Origin: Prochlorococcus sp. AG-402-N21
GTDB taxonomy: Bacteria > Cyanobacteriota > Cyanobacteriia > PCC-6307 > Cyanobiaceae
DNA: 64,000 bases
Assembly (NCBI GenBank): GCA_003216435.1
Contig: QCIW01000002.1
Coordinates: forward strand, 1-64,000
Direction: 5' to 3'
A program made the translations under genes and the position numbers. Below are positions 55,004-64,000 of this stretch, piece by piece. The notes under the pieces were generated by a model. That model saw nothing but the letters and a program-made list of their open reading frames with translations. It had not been told where the DNA came from and searched no databases. Numbering within the stretch: position 1 is the first letter of the stretch; each line of letters opens with the position of its first letter.

Positions 55004-56047
55004 ATGCTTTTTAGTCAATTACTTGAAACTTTAAAACTTGGAGATGCCATACTTAAAGAATATAAAATCAATGATGATCCTAATATTAATGAAGGGGCCT
55101 CTATAGAAAAAGCTATTGAAAATCAAATTAGTTTTTTAGAAAAAGGTAGTTACTTAACAAACAAACTAGAAGAAACAAAAGCTTCAGCTTTGTTACTCCC
55201 AAACGATGAAATGCTAATAAAACAAGCAACACAACTTAAATTTTCATGGGCTATATTCGAAGATCCAAGATTGGCTTTTGCAGAAACACTCGACCTTCTA
55301 AATCCAAAATTATCTCCTTATATTGGAGTGCACAAAACCGCAGTAATTGGAGAAAATGTAATCCTAGGAGAAGATGTCTCAATAGGAGCAAATGTCTTTA
55401 TTGGAAATAATAGTAAAATAGGTAGCAAAAGTATTATTCATCCGGGTGTTGTAATTTACGAGAAAGTCAAAATTGGAAAAAACAATGAATTACATTCCAA
55501 TTGTGTAATACACTCAAAATCAATTCTTAGGGATAATTGTATTGTTCATGCAAATGCTGTAATTGGATCAGAAGGCTTCGGTTTCGTTCCAACCAAAAAA
55601 GGTTGGAGAAAAATGCCTCAAACAGGTTCGGTAGTCATAGAACAAGATGTAGAAATAGGTTGTTCAACAACAATTGATAGGCCCGCAGTTGGTGAGACCC
55701 GTATAGGAGCTGGCACCAAGATTGACAATCTTGTTCAAGTTGGTCATGGCGTACATATCGGCAAAGGATGCGCTATGGCCTCACAAGTTGGTATTGCTGG
55801 AGGTGCAAAAATTGGAAATGGAGTAATCCTCGCAGGTCAAGTAGGAATAGCCAATCGAGTAAAAGTTGGTGATAATGTGATTGCAAGTTCTAAATGTGGA
55901 ATCACCAAAGACGTACCATCAGGAACTGTAGTAAGTGGTTTTCCTGCAATTCCAAACAAATTATGGCTTAGATGTTATGCAAGCTTTAAAAAGCTCCCAG
56001 AACTTGTTAAATCCATCCAAGAAATGAAACCTAAAAAAGCAACATAA
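55004..56047 (+). CDS. lpxD: UDP-3-O-acylglucosamine N-acyltransferase
   Basis: LpxD adds the second fatty acid in lipid A synthesis, acting in the cytoplasm at the inner membrane. The 347-residue protein has an N-terminal LpxD domain and a long left-handed beta-helix of hexapeptide repeats ([32 protein letters not shown]). The catalytic His lies in the [12 protein letters not shown] segment near residue 247. No other lpx genes are adjacent. It follows proB by 33 bp with a T-rich spacer. Confidence 0.95.
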   Translation: MLFSQLLETLKLGDAILKEYKINDDPNINEGASIEKAIENQISFLEKGSYLTNKLEETKASALLLPNDEMLIKQATQLKFSWAIFEDPRLAFAETLDLLNPKLSPYIGVHKTAVIGENVILGEDVSIGANVFIGNNSKIGSKSIIHPGVVIYEKVKIGKNNELHSNCVIHSKSILRDNCIVHANAVIGSEGFGFVPTKKGWRKMPQTGSVVIEQDVEIGCSTTIDRPAVGETRIGAGTKIDNLVQVGHGVHIGKGCAMASQVGIAGGAKIGNGVILAGQVGIANRVKVGDNVIASSKCGITKDVPSGTVVSGFPAIPNKLWLRCYASFKKLPELVKSIQEMKPKKAT

Positions 56048-56082
56048 GCTTTGTACATATATAAACACCTAAAGAAATTCCC

Positions 56083-57159
56083 ATGAATCAATACAAAATA
56101 GCCTTACTTCCAGGTGATGGTATTGGACCTGAAATTACTTATGTAACAAAAGAAATACTCCAATTAGTAAGCAAACAAAATTCATTCGATTTACAATTTA
56201 ATGAATATTTAATTGGTGGACCTGCTATAGAAAAAACAGGTTCGCCTCTACCAGAGGCTACTTTAAATTCTTGTAGGGAAAGCGATGCTGTTTTAATGGC
56301 AGCCATAGGAAACCCTATATATGATGATCTACCTAGAGATAAACGACCAGAGACTGGATTACTTAAATTAAGGTCTGGGTTAAAACTCTTTGCAAATATT
56401 AGACCAGTCAAAATATTACCTTCATTAATAGAGGCAAGTAGTTTAAAACCTAAAATTATTAAGGATGTTGACTTAATGGTTGTAAGAGAGTTAACAGGAG
56501 GAATTTACTTTGGAGAACCTAAAGGTCGAATAAATATTAATGATCAAGAAAAAGCTTTTAATACAATGAGTTATACTTCAAAAGAGATAGATGCCATTGC
56601 AAAAATAGCATTTGAATTAGCAAAAGATAGGAGAAAAAAAATCTGTTCCGTTGACAAAGCAAATGTTCTTGATGTAAGTCAATTATGGAGAGAAAGAGTT
56701 AATCTATTATCTAATGATTATAAAGACATCGAATTAAATCATCTATACGTTGACAATGCTGCAATGCAATTAGTAAGAGAACCAAGTCAATTTGACGTAA
56801 TTCTCACTGGAAATTTATTCGGAGACATCATTAGCGACGAAGCCGCAATGCTTACAGGCTCAATTGGAATGTTACCCTCAGCATCCCTTAGTACAAATGG
56901 TCCAGGTTTATTTGAACCTGTTCATGGTTCCGCACCTGATATTGCTGGAGAAAATAAAGCCAATCCAATTGCCATGATTCTCTCTGCTGCAATGATGCTT
57001 AAAGTAGGGCTCAATGAAACTTCAGCGGCTCAAAAAATTGAGGAAGCCGTAGAAAAGGTTCTTTCAGAAGGTTTTAGAACAATTGATCTAATGAGCGAGG
57101 GAAAAACCCAATTAGGCTGCAAAGAGATGGGTGAAAAGATTCTTAAATTTCTTAAGTAG
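56083..57159 (+). CDS. leuB: 3-isopropylmalate dehydrogenase
   Basis: LeuB oxidises and decarboxylates 3-isopropylmalate in leucine synthesis. The 358-residue protein opens LLPGDGIGPEI, contains the catalytic Tyr/Lys in VVRELTGGIYFGEP and SVDKANVLDVS, and the metal-binding Asp residues in GNLFGDIISDEAAM. The HGSAPDIAG loop binds the cofactor. It is the last of the co-directional run from ruvX before prk. Confidence 0.97.
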   Translation: MNQYKIALLPGDGIGPEITYVTKEILQLVSKQNSFDLQFNEYLIGGPAIEKTGSPLPEATLNSCRESDAVLMAAIGNPIYDDLPRDKRPETGLLKLRSGLKLFANIRPVKILPSLIEASSLKPKIIKDVDLMVVRELTGGIYFGEPKGRININDQEKAFNTMSYTSKEIDAIAKIAFELAKDRRKKICSVDKANVLDVSQLWRERVNLLSNDYKDIELNHLYVDNAAMQLVREPSQFDVILTGNLFGDIISDEAAMLTGSIGMLPSASLSTNGPGLFEPVHGSAPDIAGENKANPIAMILSAAMMLKVGLNETSAAQKIEEAVEKVLSEGFRTIDLMSEGKTQLGCKEMGEKILKFLK

Positions 57160-57250
57160 GTTCACAAATAAACAAACTCATCTCTTTTTTCACCGAATTG
57201 GTCATTTGACCTGCGAAAATCTCAGAGTTTGAATTTAAATTAAAGAATAA

Positions 57251-58153
57251 ATGTCGAAGACTCACCCAATTGTTGCAGTGACAGGCTCATCAGGAGCAGG
57301 GACAAGCACAGTAAAAAGAGCCTTCGAGCACATTTTCGCTCGAGAAGAAATTGTCCCTGCAGTAGTTGAAGGAGATAGCTATCACCGATTTGAGAGAATC
57401 CCTATGAAAAAGGCAATGGCAGATGCCTTAGATAAAGGTCAAAACTTTTCTCACTTTGGACCAGAAGCAAATTTATTTGACAAGTTAGAGGAACTTTTCC
57501 AAAGCTATGGTGAAACAGGACAAGGGCAGAAACGATACTATCTTCATAGCCCTGAAGAAGCTGCAGAACATAATTCAAGATTAGGAACATCACTAGAAGC
57601 TGGTCAATTCACGCCATGGGAAGACATCCCATCCGGAACAGATGTCCTTTTTTACGAAGGCCTTCATGGAGGAGTTGTTGGGGAAAATTATGATGTAGCT
57701 TCGTTAGCGGATCTCCTGGTTGGAGTTGTTCCAATAACCAATCTTGAATGGATTCAGAAAATTCACAGAGATAATGCAGAAAGAGGTTATTCAGCAGAAG
57801 CAATTGTGGATACAATTCTCAGAAGAATGCCTGACTATATAAACCATATATGCCCTCAATTCAGTAAGACAGACATAAATTTCCAAAGAGTTCCAACAGT
57901 AGATACCTCAAATCCATTTATTTGCAGAAATATTCCCACTCCTGATGAGAGTTTTGTCATCATTCATTTTAGAAAAGGTGCACGAGAGAAATGGGGAATA
58001 GAATTCCAACATCTACTGGGAATGATTCATGATTCATTCATGTCGAGTCCTACAAGTATTGTTGTAAATGGAGGAAAAATGGGCTTTGCCATGGAATTAA
58101 TCCTTACACCAATAATCCATAAAATGATTGAAGACAAGAAGAGATCTTCCTAG
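57251..58153 (+). CDS. prk: Phosphoribulokinase, class I (bacterial type)
   Basis: PRK makes ribulose 1,5-bisphosphate for Rubisco. The 300-residue protein has the P-loop GSSGAGTST near residue 12, VEGDSYHRFER near residue 39, and a GLHGGVV region near residue 137. Length and sequence match the proteobacterial/class I type, not the ~330-residue plant and beta-cyanobacterial type. It shows none of the cysteine pair used for thioredoxin and CP12 control in that type. Calvin-cycle partner fba lies 2.8 kb downstream. The start is ATG. Confidence 0.95.
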   Translation: MSKTHPIVAVTGSSGAGTSTVKRAFEHIFAREEIVPAVVEGDSYHRFERIPMKKAMADALDKGQNFSHFGPEANLFDKLEELFQSYGETGQGQKRYYLHSPEEAAEHNSRLGTSLEAGQFTPWEDIPSGTDVLFYEGLHGGVVGENYDVASLADLLVGVVPITNLEWIQKIHRDNAERGYSAEAIVDTILRRMPDYINHICPQFSKTDINFQRVPTVDTSNPFICRNIPTPDESFVIIHFRKGAREKWGIEFQHLLGMIHDSFMSSPTSIVVNGGKMGFAMELILTPIIHKMIEDKKRSS

Positions 58154-58706
58154 TTTTTCACTCTATTTATATAACATCATTGAAGAAATCCTCTCATTTA
58201 ATTCTTTCTGGACATTATTACTATTTATATTACTTATAATTATTTCTGTTAAAGATATAATTAACATGGTTATTCCTAGTAAAATATCTTTTGCAGGTTT
58301 AATACTTGGGCTTATTTATACTTCAACTAATATCTCCGATAAGATTTCTACTGATTCATTTTATTTACTAACTAAAAGTATTCTTGCATCTTTTCACGGT
58401 TTTATTATTTTGTATGTCTTAAAAAATATTTCCGAGAAAATAACTAAACGAAAATGTCTTGGAATTGGAGATGCAAAGTTATCCTCTATGGGAGCCGCTT
58501 GGATAGGGTTAAATGGAATAAATACAGCATTATTTCTTGCATTTATATCTGCAGGAACTTTTGCTTTTATAGCTAAAATATCCGGAAATTTAAGAAGTTT
58601 CCAAACTTTTCCTTTTGCTCCTTTTATTTCTGCTTCTATTTTTAGTGTATGGATATTAGGTGAAGATTGGTTTACAGAACATTGGTTGGCCCTTTGGGGA
58701 GTTTAA
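58128..58706 (+). CDS. Prepilin peptidase-like protein, peptidase A24 domain only
   Basis: The ~192-residue membrane protein has the two aspartate motifs of type IV prepilin peptidases: the first Asp in SVKDIINMVIPSK and the second in GIGDAKLSSMG. Five or six hydrophobic segments surround them. The N-terminal methyltransferase domain with its cysteine motifs is absent. The apparent start is a TTG inside prk, giving a 26-bp overlap, and a later start cannot be excluded. It could mature type IV pilins or competence pseudopilins. No pilus gene is nearby. Confidence 0.75.
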   Translation: MKTRRDLPSFSLYLYNIIEEILSFNSFWTLLLFILLIIISVKDIINMVIPSKISFAGLILGLIYTSTNISDKISTDSFYLLTKSILASFHGFIILYVLKNISEKITKRKCLGIGDAKLSSMGAAWIGLNGINTALFLAFISAGTFAFIAKISGNLRSFQTFPFAPFISASIFSVWILGEDWFTEHWLALWGV

Positions 58707-58730
58707 TAGGTATAGGAAAGGATTCTTATC

Positions 58731-59603
58731 GTGTCTCTATTCGACTGGTTTGCAGATCGACGAAAAGGTCAATTTGTAGGAAAAGTCATACAAGAAAGTG
58801 AGGAAGGTGATGGTCTTTGGGTCAAATGTCCCGAATGTGGTCAAGTTGTCTATAGAAAAGATCTAGCAGAAAATTCAAATGTTTGTAGCAACTGTGGGCA
58901 TCACAATCGAATTGACAGCAAAGAAAGAATAAAGCTGATAGCCGACGCAAATACCTTTGTTCAAATTGACAATAATTTGTCTCCTATTGACCCATTGGGC
59001 TTTAAAGATCGAAGAGCTTATGCCGATCGCCTACGAGAAAGTCAATCAAGCACAGGAATGAATGATGGCGTAGTTACTGGATTATGCAAAGTAGAAAATA
59101 TACCAATCGCTCTAGCTGTAATGGATTTTAGGTTCATGGGAGGTTCTATGGGTTCTGTTGTTGGAGAGAAAATCACACGAATAACTGAAAGAGCAACAAT
59201 AGAAAAACTTCCTTTATTAATTGTATGTGCATCTGGTGGAGCTCGTATGCAAGAAGGGATGCTAAGCCTGATGCAGATGGCAAAAATTTCAGGCGCTCTT
59301 GAGCGTCACAGAGAAGCGGAGCTCCTATACATGCCATTACTTACTCACCCAACCACAGGTGGTGTGACTGCAAGTTTTGCAATGTTAGGTGATTTAATCC
59401 TCGCAGAACCTAAGGCCCTTATTGGCTTCGCCGGAAGGAGAGTTATCGAACAAACCCTAAGAGAAAAATTACCAGAAAATTTTCAAACCGCTGAATACCT
59501 TCAGGAACATGGTTTCGTAGATACGATTATTCCAAGGACACAATTTAGGCAAACATTTAGCAAGATTCTCAAACTACATGGAAGCACTCCTATAGAAGAG
59601 TAG
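58731..59603 (+). CDS. accD: Acetyl-CoA carboxylase carboxyltransferase beta subunit
   Basis: AccD transfers CO2 from carboxybiotin to acetyl-CoA in fatty-acid synthesis, together with AccA. The 290-residue protein has the N-terminal four-cysteine zinc finger (CPECG near residue 28 and CSNCGHHNR near residue 47) and the carboxyltransferase signatures [11 protein letters not shown] and [16 protein letters not shown]. It starts with GTG supported by AGGAAAGGA upstream. The N-terminus [15 protein letters not shown] is typical. Confidence 0.97.
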   Translation: MSLFDWFADRRKGQFVGKVIQESEEGDGLWVKCPECGQVVYRKDLAENSNVCSNCGHHNRIDSKERIKLIADANTFVQIDNNLSPIDPLGFKDRRAYADRLRESQSSTGMNDGVVTGLCKVENIPIALAVMDFRFMGGSMGSVVGEKITRITERATIEKLPLLIVCASGGARMQEGMLSLMQMAKISGALERHREAELLYMPLLTHPTTGGVTASFAMLGDLILAEPKALIGFAGRRVIEQTLREKLPENFQTAEYLQEHGFVDTIIPRTQFRQTFSKILKLHGSTPIEE

Positions 59604-59615
59604 ATTTTATTCAAC

Positions 59616-60752
59616 ATGCAATTAACAAGTTTGGCAAATAAACTAGAAATGCAAAACAAAAATAAAATAGGAATCGCTATAGCAGGACTTGGATTCGGAG
59701 AATCTGTTCACATCCCTGCATTAAGTACCAATAATTTATTGAAACCAGTTGCTTTATGGCATCCTAGAGAATCACGACTAAAACAAGCCTCAACTCAGCA
59801 TGATCTGCCTGGCTTTAAAGACTGGAATAGGCTGCTGGAAAATCAAAATATAGAAGCCATAATTCTTGCTACTCCCCCTGGACCTAGATTTGAGTTAGCA
59901 AAACAAGCCCTTAATGCCAGAAAACATCTACTTCTTGAGAAACCTGTAGCTTTAAAAACTGAGCAAATCGAGGAACTTCAGAAGCTATCGATACAAAACA
60001 ATTTGTCAGTTGCAGTCGATTTTGAATATCGCGCCGTTCCCTTATTTATGCAAGCAAAACGTATTCTCTCCCAGCAAACTCTCGGGAAGATATGGATGGT
60101 AAAACTAGATTGGGTAATGAGTAGTAGAGCAAATTTTGATAGGCAGTGGAATTGGTACTCAGATAAAGAACAAGGTGGAGGAGTAATTGGAGCTCTTGGT
60201 ACACATGCATTTGACTTATTACATTGGCTATTTGGTCCAACCTATTCAGTGAATGGACTTGTTTCTACGTCAATAAAAGAAAGAAAATCGGGAGAACATA
60301 AAACTATCAAAACAGTAACAAGCGAGGATATATGCCTTGCTCAATTAGAACTCGAGAGTGAAGAAACTAACAGAAAAATACCCACCCAGGTAACCCTATC
60401 ATCTGTGTCCTTAAAAGGAAGAGGCTGTTGGCTAGAAGTATATGGAAGCGATGGAACTTTAATTTTAGGCAGCGATAATCAACAAGATTATGTTCATGGC
60501 TTTGGACTTTGGTTAGCTGAAAGAAATAGCCCAATGAAAAGTATTTCAGCTGACAAAGATCTTATTTTTGCAAAAACATGGAAAGATGGACGCATAGCTC
60601 CCGTTGGAAGAATTCAAAAATGGTGGGGTGAAAGTATTCGTGATGAAAAGCCTATAATTCCAGGACTTTGCGAAGCTGTTCAGAGTCAAAAGGTATGCGA
60701 CAAGATTAAAGAATCAGCCAAAACTGGAATAAAACTAATTCCTACGGTATAA
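59616..60752 (+). CDS. Gfo/Idh/MocA-family oxidoreductase
   Basis: The 378-residue protein has the N-terminal Rossmann loop IAGLGFGESVHIPAL near residue 22, the EKP motif (LLEKPVAL) near residue 110, and the catalytic-type GTHAFDLLHWLFG segment near residue 194. These are family hallmarks for NAD(P)-linked sugar or cofactor dehydrogenases. The substrate is unknown. It follows accD by 12 bp and precedes fba. Confidence 0.88.
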   Translation: MQLTSLANKLEMQNKNKIGIAIAGLGFGESVHIPALSTNNLLKPVALWHPRESRLKQASTQHDLPGFKDWNRLLENQNIEAIILATPPGPRFELAKQALNARKHLLLEKPVALKTEQIEELQKLSIQNNLSVAVDFEYRAVPLFMQAKRILSQQTLGKIWMVKLDWVMSSRANFDRQWNWYSDKEQGGGVIGALGTHAFDLLHWLFGPTYSVNGLVSTSIKERKSGEHKTIKTVTSEDICLAQLELESEETNRKIPTQVTLSSVSLKGRGCWLEVYGSDGTLILGSDNQQDYVHGFGLWLAERNSPMKSISADKDLIFAKTWKDGRIAPVGRIQKWWGESIRDEKPIIPGLCEAVQSQKVCDKIKESAKTGIKLIPTV

Positions 60753-60912
60753 AAACCTTCAACTCTAAAACTCTTCCCCTAAAAGGAATCAAACAACTAA
60801 AACATAGATAAATCCTGCACTGTTAATTACACCGTTACAATACGAAGTATAAATTGATACCTAAAATTGACCCATTGTATGGAAAAATCTTAAGGAAATT
60901 TTTCTGGCAGAA

Positions 60913-61980
60913 ATGGCACTTAGTTACTACGCGGAAGAGCTGAAAAAAACAGCGGCTGCTATAGCGCGTCCTGGTAAAGGAATACTTGCAGTAGACGAAT
61001 CAACTAAAACCGTAGGCAAAAGACTTGCTTCTATTGGTGTAGAAAATACAGAAGACAATCGCAAAGCTTATAGAGGAATGCTTTTCACCTCAAAAGGCTT
61101 GGGTGAATATATAAGTGGGGCAATTTTATTCGAAGAAACTCTTTTCCAGAATCACCCAGACGGTGAATCAATGGTCAACAAACTTGAAAAGCTAGGAATA
61201 ATTCCAGGTATCAAGGTTGATAAAGGATTGAGACCTCTTGCAGGTGGTCATGATGTAGAAACCTTCTGCTCTGGCTTAGATGGCCTTGTTGAACGAGCAG
61301 CTGACTACTATGAGCAAGGCGCTCGCTTTGCAAAATGGCGTGCTGTTTTGCAAATAACAGATGATGGATGTCCAACAAATCTTTCTATACAAGAAAATGC
61401 TTGGGGACTAGCTAGGTACGCCAGATCAGTTCAGGAATCAGGACTGGTTCCAATTATTGAGCCTGAAATTCTTATGGATGGTGCTCATGACATAGCAAAA
61501 ACTGCCGCTGTTCAAGAGCAAGTAATAAAAACTGTATATAAAGCCTGCCAAGAAAACGGTGTTCTTCTGGAGGGAACTTTACTAAAACCCTCAATGACTG
61601 TTCCAGGAGCTGATTTCACTCCTAAGGCAGATCCACAGCAAGTTGCTGAAATGACAATTAGGACAATGGAACGTTCTGTTCCTGCAAGTGTTCCTGGAAT
61701 TGTCTTCCTTTCTGGTGGTCTAAGCGAAGAAGCAGCTTCTGTATACCTCAATCTTATGAATAAGATTGAAAGAAAAGCGAAATGGAACGTATCCTTCTCT
61801 TATGGACGGGCATTACAGCACTCTTGTCTAAAAGCATGGGGTGGTTCAAATATAGAAGGTGGTCAAAAGGCTCTATTAGCTAGAGCTCAAGCAAACTCTG
61901 AAGCCTCAACAGGATCTTACGTAACTGGTTCACAGCCTTCTTCTGATGAAGCTCTATTTGTGGCTGGGTACACTTACTAA
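60913..61980 (+). CDS. Fructose-bisphosphate aldolase, class I
   Basis: This Schiff-base aldolase makes and cleaves fructose 1,6-bisphosphate in the Calvin cycle and glycolysis. The 355-residue protein has the class I signatures KGILAVDESTKTVGKRL near residue 22, IIEPEILMDGAHD near residue 185, and the lysine segment LLEGTLLKPSMTVPG near residue 215. Its closest-looking relatives are plant and algal plastid aldolases. The 160-bp upstream gap should hold its promoter. A strong terminator follows. Confidence 0.96.
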   Translation: MALSYYAEELKKTAAAIARPGKGILAVDESTKTVGKRLASIGVENTEDNRKAYRGMLFTSKGLGEYISGAILFEETLFQNHPDGESMVNKLEKLGIIPGIKVDKGLRPLAGGHDVETFCSGLDGLVERAADYYEQGARFAKWRAVLQITDDGCPTNLSIQENAWGLARYARSVQESGLVPIIEPEILMDGAHDIAKTAAVQEQVIKTVYKACQENGVLLEGTLLKPSMTVPGADFTPKADPQQVAEMTIRTMERSVPASVPGIVFLSGGLSEEAASVYLNLMNKIERKAKWNVSFSYGRALQHSCLKAWGGSNIEGGQKALLARAQANSEASTGSYVTGSQPSSDEALFVAGYTY

Positions 61981-62012
61981 TAACATAAATATTTTCCAAC
62001 AAAGATCTACTT

Positions 62013-62043
62013 AAAGGTGGGCTATCAATAGCTCACCTTTTTT
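62013..62043 (+). terminator. Strong intrinsic terminator after the aldolase gene
   Basis: AAAGGTGGGCTA-TCAA-TAGCTCACCTTT forms a 12-bp stem with one G-T pair and a 4-base loop, followed by T residues. It lies 33 bp after the aldolase stop and just before the convergent purQ stop. Confidence 0.9.
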
Positions 62044-62052
62044 ATTTCAAAA

Positions 62053-62706
62053 TTATTGAAGAAGGGATTTTAATATTTCCACTCCATCAACTGAGCCAAG
62101 CAAAGGGTCACATGCTCTTTCAGGATGAGGCATTAATCCAAAAATATTTTTTTCTTTATTTGTAATGCCAGCAATATCTGCTATTGAGCCATTGGGGTTA
62201 TTCAAATATTGAAGTGCTATAGAACCTTCATCCTGAAGCTTTTTAAAAGTATCTTCACTGCATTGATATCTTCCCTCGCCATGAGCAATAGGAAGTTCAA
62301 TAGATTTTTTATTTTTAATATTCTTCAACCAATCACTTTGAGAATTACTAATAGTTAAAGATGAAGACTGACAAATGAAATGCAGATTTTTATTTCTAGT
62401 CAGTGCTCCTGGAAGTAGACCAAGTTCGGTGAGAATTTGAAATCCATTGCAAATTCCTAAAACTTTTCCACCACAAGAAGCAAAATGACAGAGAGATTGA
62501 AGAACTGGAGCAAACCTAGCTATTGCTCCGCACCGTAAATAATCTCCATAACTAAATCCACCAGGAAGTACAAGTGCTTCCAATCCACTTAAATCTGTAG
62601 TTTCATGCCAAAGGAAGCGAGTAGGAATTTTTAAACATCCTTCAAGAGCCCAACGAACATCTCGATCACAATTGGAACCTGGAAAGACAACAATACCAAT
62701 AGTCAT
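62053..62706 (-). CDS. purQ: Phosphoribosylformylglycinamidine synthase subunit PurQ
   Basis: PurQ supplies ammonia from glutamine to PurL in purine synthesis. The 217-residue class I glutamine amidotransferase has the nucleophile motif [11 protein letters not shown] near residue 84, an oxyanion loop ([11 protein letters not shown]), and C-terminal [11 protein letters not shown] with the catalytic His and following Glu. purS lies 10 bp upstream and encodes the small partner. purL is not in the window. Confidence 0.97.
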   Translation of the reverse strand: MTIGIVVFPGSNCDRDVRWALEGCLKIPTRFLWHETTDLSGLEALVLPGGFSYGDYLRCGAIARFAPVLQSLCHFASCGGKVLGICNGFQILTELGLLPGALTRNKNLHFICQSSSLTISNSQSDWLKNIKNKKSIELPIAHGEGRYQCSEDTFKKLQDEGSIALQYLNNPNGSIADIAGITNKEKNIFGLMPHPERACDPLLGSVDGVEILKSLLQ

Positions 62707-62716
62707 GAGTTCTAAA

Positions 62717-62980
62717 TCAGAGAGAATGTGCTTGGGTTAGCTCCAACGTCCAATCTTCAATTACTGGATTAGCTAATAATCGATCACTAAGTAATTCCAA
62801 TCTTTTTTTAGCATCATTCTCGGAAGAGGCCTTAATTTCCAGATCAATAACTTTTCCAATACGCAACATGGAAATCCCTTCAATACCAAGCTTATTTGCT
62901 GCTGCTTTAGTTGCCTCACCAGCTGGATCTAAAACAGAAGGTCTAAGATGAACTAAGACTCTTGCATGAAACGTTGACAC
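62717..62980 (-). CDS. purS: Phosphoribosylformylglycinamidine synthase subunit PurS
   Basis: PurS bridges PurQ and PurL in the multi-subunit FGAM synthase. The 87-residue protein has the family pattern [20 protein letters not shown] and [15 protein letters not shown]. It is the first gene of the purS-purQ pair on the minus strand. Confidence 0.95.
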   Translation of the reverse strand: MSTFHARVLVHLRPSVLDPAGEATKAAANKLGIEGISMLRIGKVIDLEIKASSENDAKKRLELLSDRLLANPVIEDWTLELTQAHSL

Positions 62981-63052
62981 TATATTTAAAAAATATCTCT
63001 ATTTTGATTATCAATGGAATTTAAAATTTATCAAAAAAGTTAGATTAAAACT

Positions 63053-63235
63053 TTAAGCTGATTGTGATTGATCCAATATTGATCCTTGCCCTAGACAGCT
63101 AAGACAAGTTTTGTAGCAATCAGGAGAGGTTTTTGTATACCCACTCCCTCCACACTTTGAGCAAGTTACTGCAACAGGTTTTACAGGACTCTCTAGTCTT
63201 GTCATAAGAGAGTTTTGGTACATTGATGAATTCAC
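63053..63235 (-). CDS. Small DnaJ-type zinc-finger protein
   Basis: The 60-residue protein has CSKCGGSGYTK near residue 25 and CLSCLGQGS near residue 44, with another Cys between. That is the CxxCxGxG pattern of the DnaJ central zinc finger, without the J domain. It could bind unfolded protein or a partner such as a photosynthetic assembly factor. It is upstream of purS by 72 bp. The start shown (MNSSMYQ) has an alternative Met four codons later. Confidence 0.7.
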   Translation of the reverse strand: MNSSMYQNSLMTRLESPVKPVAVTCSKCGGSGYTKTSPDCYKTCLSCLGQGSILDQSQSA

Positions 63236-63362
63236 TAAAACACTAACAAGAGGGGTAGGAAAGGGAAGCCTGTTAGGAATTCCTAATTCAAAATATAGAT
63301 TCGCTAGTAGATGCTAAAAAAACAACCCAAAGTTCATATAAATAACAATTTCTTTATCAATT

Positions 63363-64000
63363 TCATAAGTCAAACTCCTTGAAAGTCCTGAGAATCTCTT
63401 TTTCAGAGCAATGCTTAAAACTAATAATCACAAAATCAACTCCTCCATCTTTGGCTTTCCAGCTGGTTTCAGGGACCTTTTCAAACCAACTATCAAGTCT
63501 TGCTCCAACCATTTGAATCTGAAGTGGTAGAGACTTATCCGATAACCAACAGCGTCCTTTTAATCTAATAATTTCAAACTTAGATGCTAGATGGGTAAGA
63601 ATTCGTTGAAGCTGAGTCTGTTCTACAGAACACTCATATCGAAAAGAAGTTGTATGAACCATCAAGTGGGAATGTTCTTCATCATTTTTATGAGGAATTC
63701 TTGTAATTTGAGAATGTTCGATATCACTTTGTATTCCAAGCACAATAGAAGGATCAATCTCCCCTTGACTAATAGGAACAATTGGAGTTGAGGATCTTAC
63801 TTTTATCGAAATATCAGTTTGTATCTTTTCTATTGAATCAGTAGAAATTTTATCCAAACGAGTTATTAAGACCAAATCAGCAACTTCCAACTGATGAGAA
63901 AATAATTCATCTAAAGGTGTTAGATGTTCAATACTTCGATCTTCTTTTCTTTGTTGATCAATACCTTGAATATTTCCAATTGGATTGCCATTAGAAAAAG
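63363..64000 (-). CDS. CobW/COG0523-family GTPase, C-terminal part
   Basis: The minus-strand frame is open to the right edge, so the N-terminus with the P-loop is outside the window. The visible part has the G-domain end LITRLDKIS, which follows DELFSHQLEVADLV as in CobW proteins. A CobW C-terminal domain follows, with RLKGRCWLSDKSLPLQIQ and the terminal VDFVIISF stretch. COG0523 members are metallochaperones for zinc, cobalt or other metals and often lie by cobalamin genes. Which metal applies here cannot be judged. Confidence 0.85.
   Translation of the reverse strand, partial: FSNGNPIGNIQGIDQQRKEDRSIEHLTPLDELFSHQLEVADLVLITRLDKISTDSIEKIQTDISIKVRSSTPIVPISQGEIDPSIVLGIQSDIEHSQITRIPHKNDEEHSHLMVHTTSFRYECSVEQTQLQRILTHLASKFEIIRLKGRCWLSDKSLPLQIQMVGARLDSWFEKVPETSWKAKDGGVDFVIISFKHCSEKEILRTFKEFDL

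Overview
The window is a compact, AT-rich cyanobacterial chromosome segment that most resembles Prochlorococcus. The evidence is a Pcb chlorophyll-binding antenna protein, a class I bacterial-type phosphoribulokinase, a class I aldolase, magnesium chelatase ChlH, and many small cyanobacteria-only families (DUF2996, DUF2949, DUF3038, DUF3318, DUF3685, DUF3727, DUF4335, DUF6447, DUF6737, CGLD27). Short intergenic gaps, 1-8 bp overlaps and frequent GTG/TTG starts fit a streamlined picocyanobacterium. The exact strain cannot be told from the sequence alone.

Layout. Positions 1-11.8 kb are a mostly plus-strand core block: the 3' end of an RNase R-family exoribonuclease, ubiX, two small cyanobacterial genes, the tldD/pmbA protease pair, fmt, a TerC-type membrane protein on the minus strand, and mfd. 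Positions 11.9-18.1 kb are a minus-strand run: thioredoxin-like protein, methyltransferase, small membrane proteins, the DUF3038/DUF4335 pair, a UbiH-like hydroxylase and dapB. Positions 18.3-32.1 kb hold chlH, folP/tpiA, an ABC exporter, carB, rsfS, a CGLD27-family protein and an asparaginase.

Positions 32.1-37.3 kb look accessory. The block starts at an intact initiator tRNA-Met. It is followed by a degenerate second copy of that tRNA's 3' half and by short direct repeats, which suggests an old integration site. It carries a secreted four-cysteine protein, a cysteine-containing mini-protein, a PaO/CAO-type Rieske oxygenase, an orphan ABC ATPase with altered switch residues, a zinc-ribbon membrane protein and a peroxiredoxin-like protein.

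Positions 37.3-41.6 kb form an apparent iron and light-harvesting cluster: pcb, a cysteine-rich Crp/Fnr-type regulator, a small partner ORF, ferritin, and a ferric-iron ABC transporter ATPase. A near-perfect 19-bp Fur-box-like palindrome lies upstream of ferritin. The pcb gene ends in a strong intrinsic terminator.

Positions 41.7-64 kb return to core functions: DNA repair (nth, ruvX), phospholipid synthesis (pgsA), amino acids (hisA, proB, leuB), lipid A (lpxD), Calvin cycle (prk, fba), fatty acids (accD), purines (purS, purQ), and a CobW-family GTPase cut by the right edge. Within this stretch are a PPC(DUF296)-glutaredoxin fusion, an F420-ligase-like domain protein and an unannotated 26-residue membrane peptide. 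No rRNA, CRISPR array, insertion sequence or complete prophage was seen.
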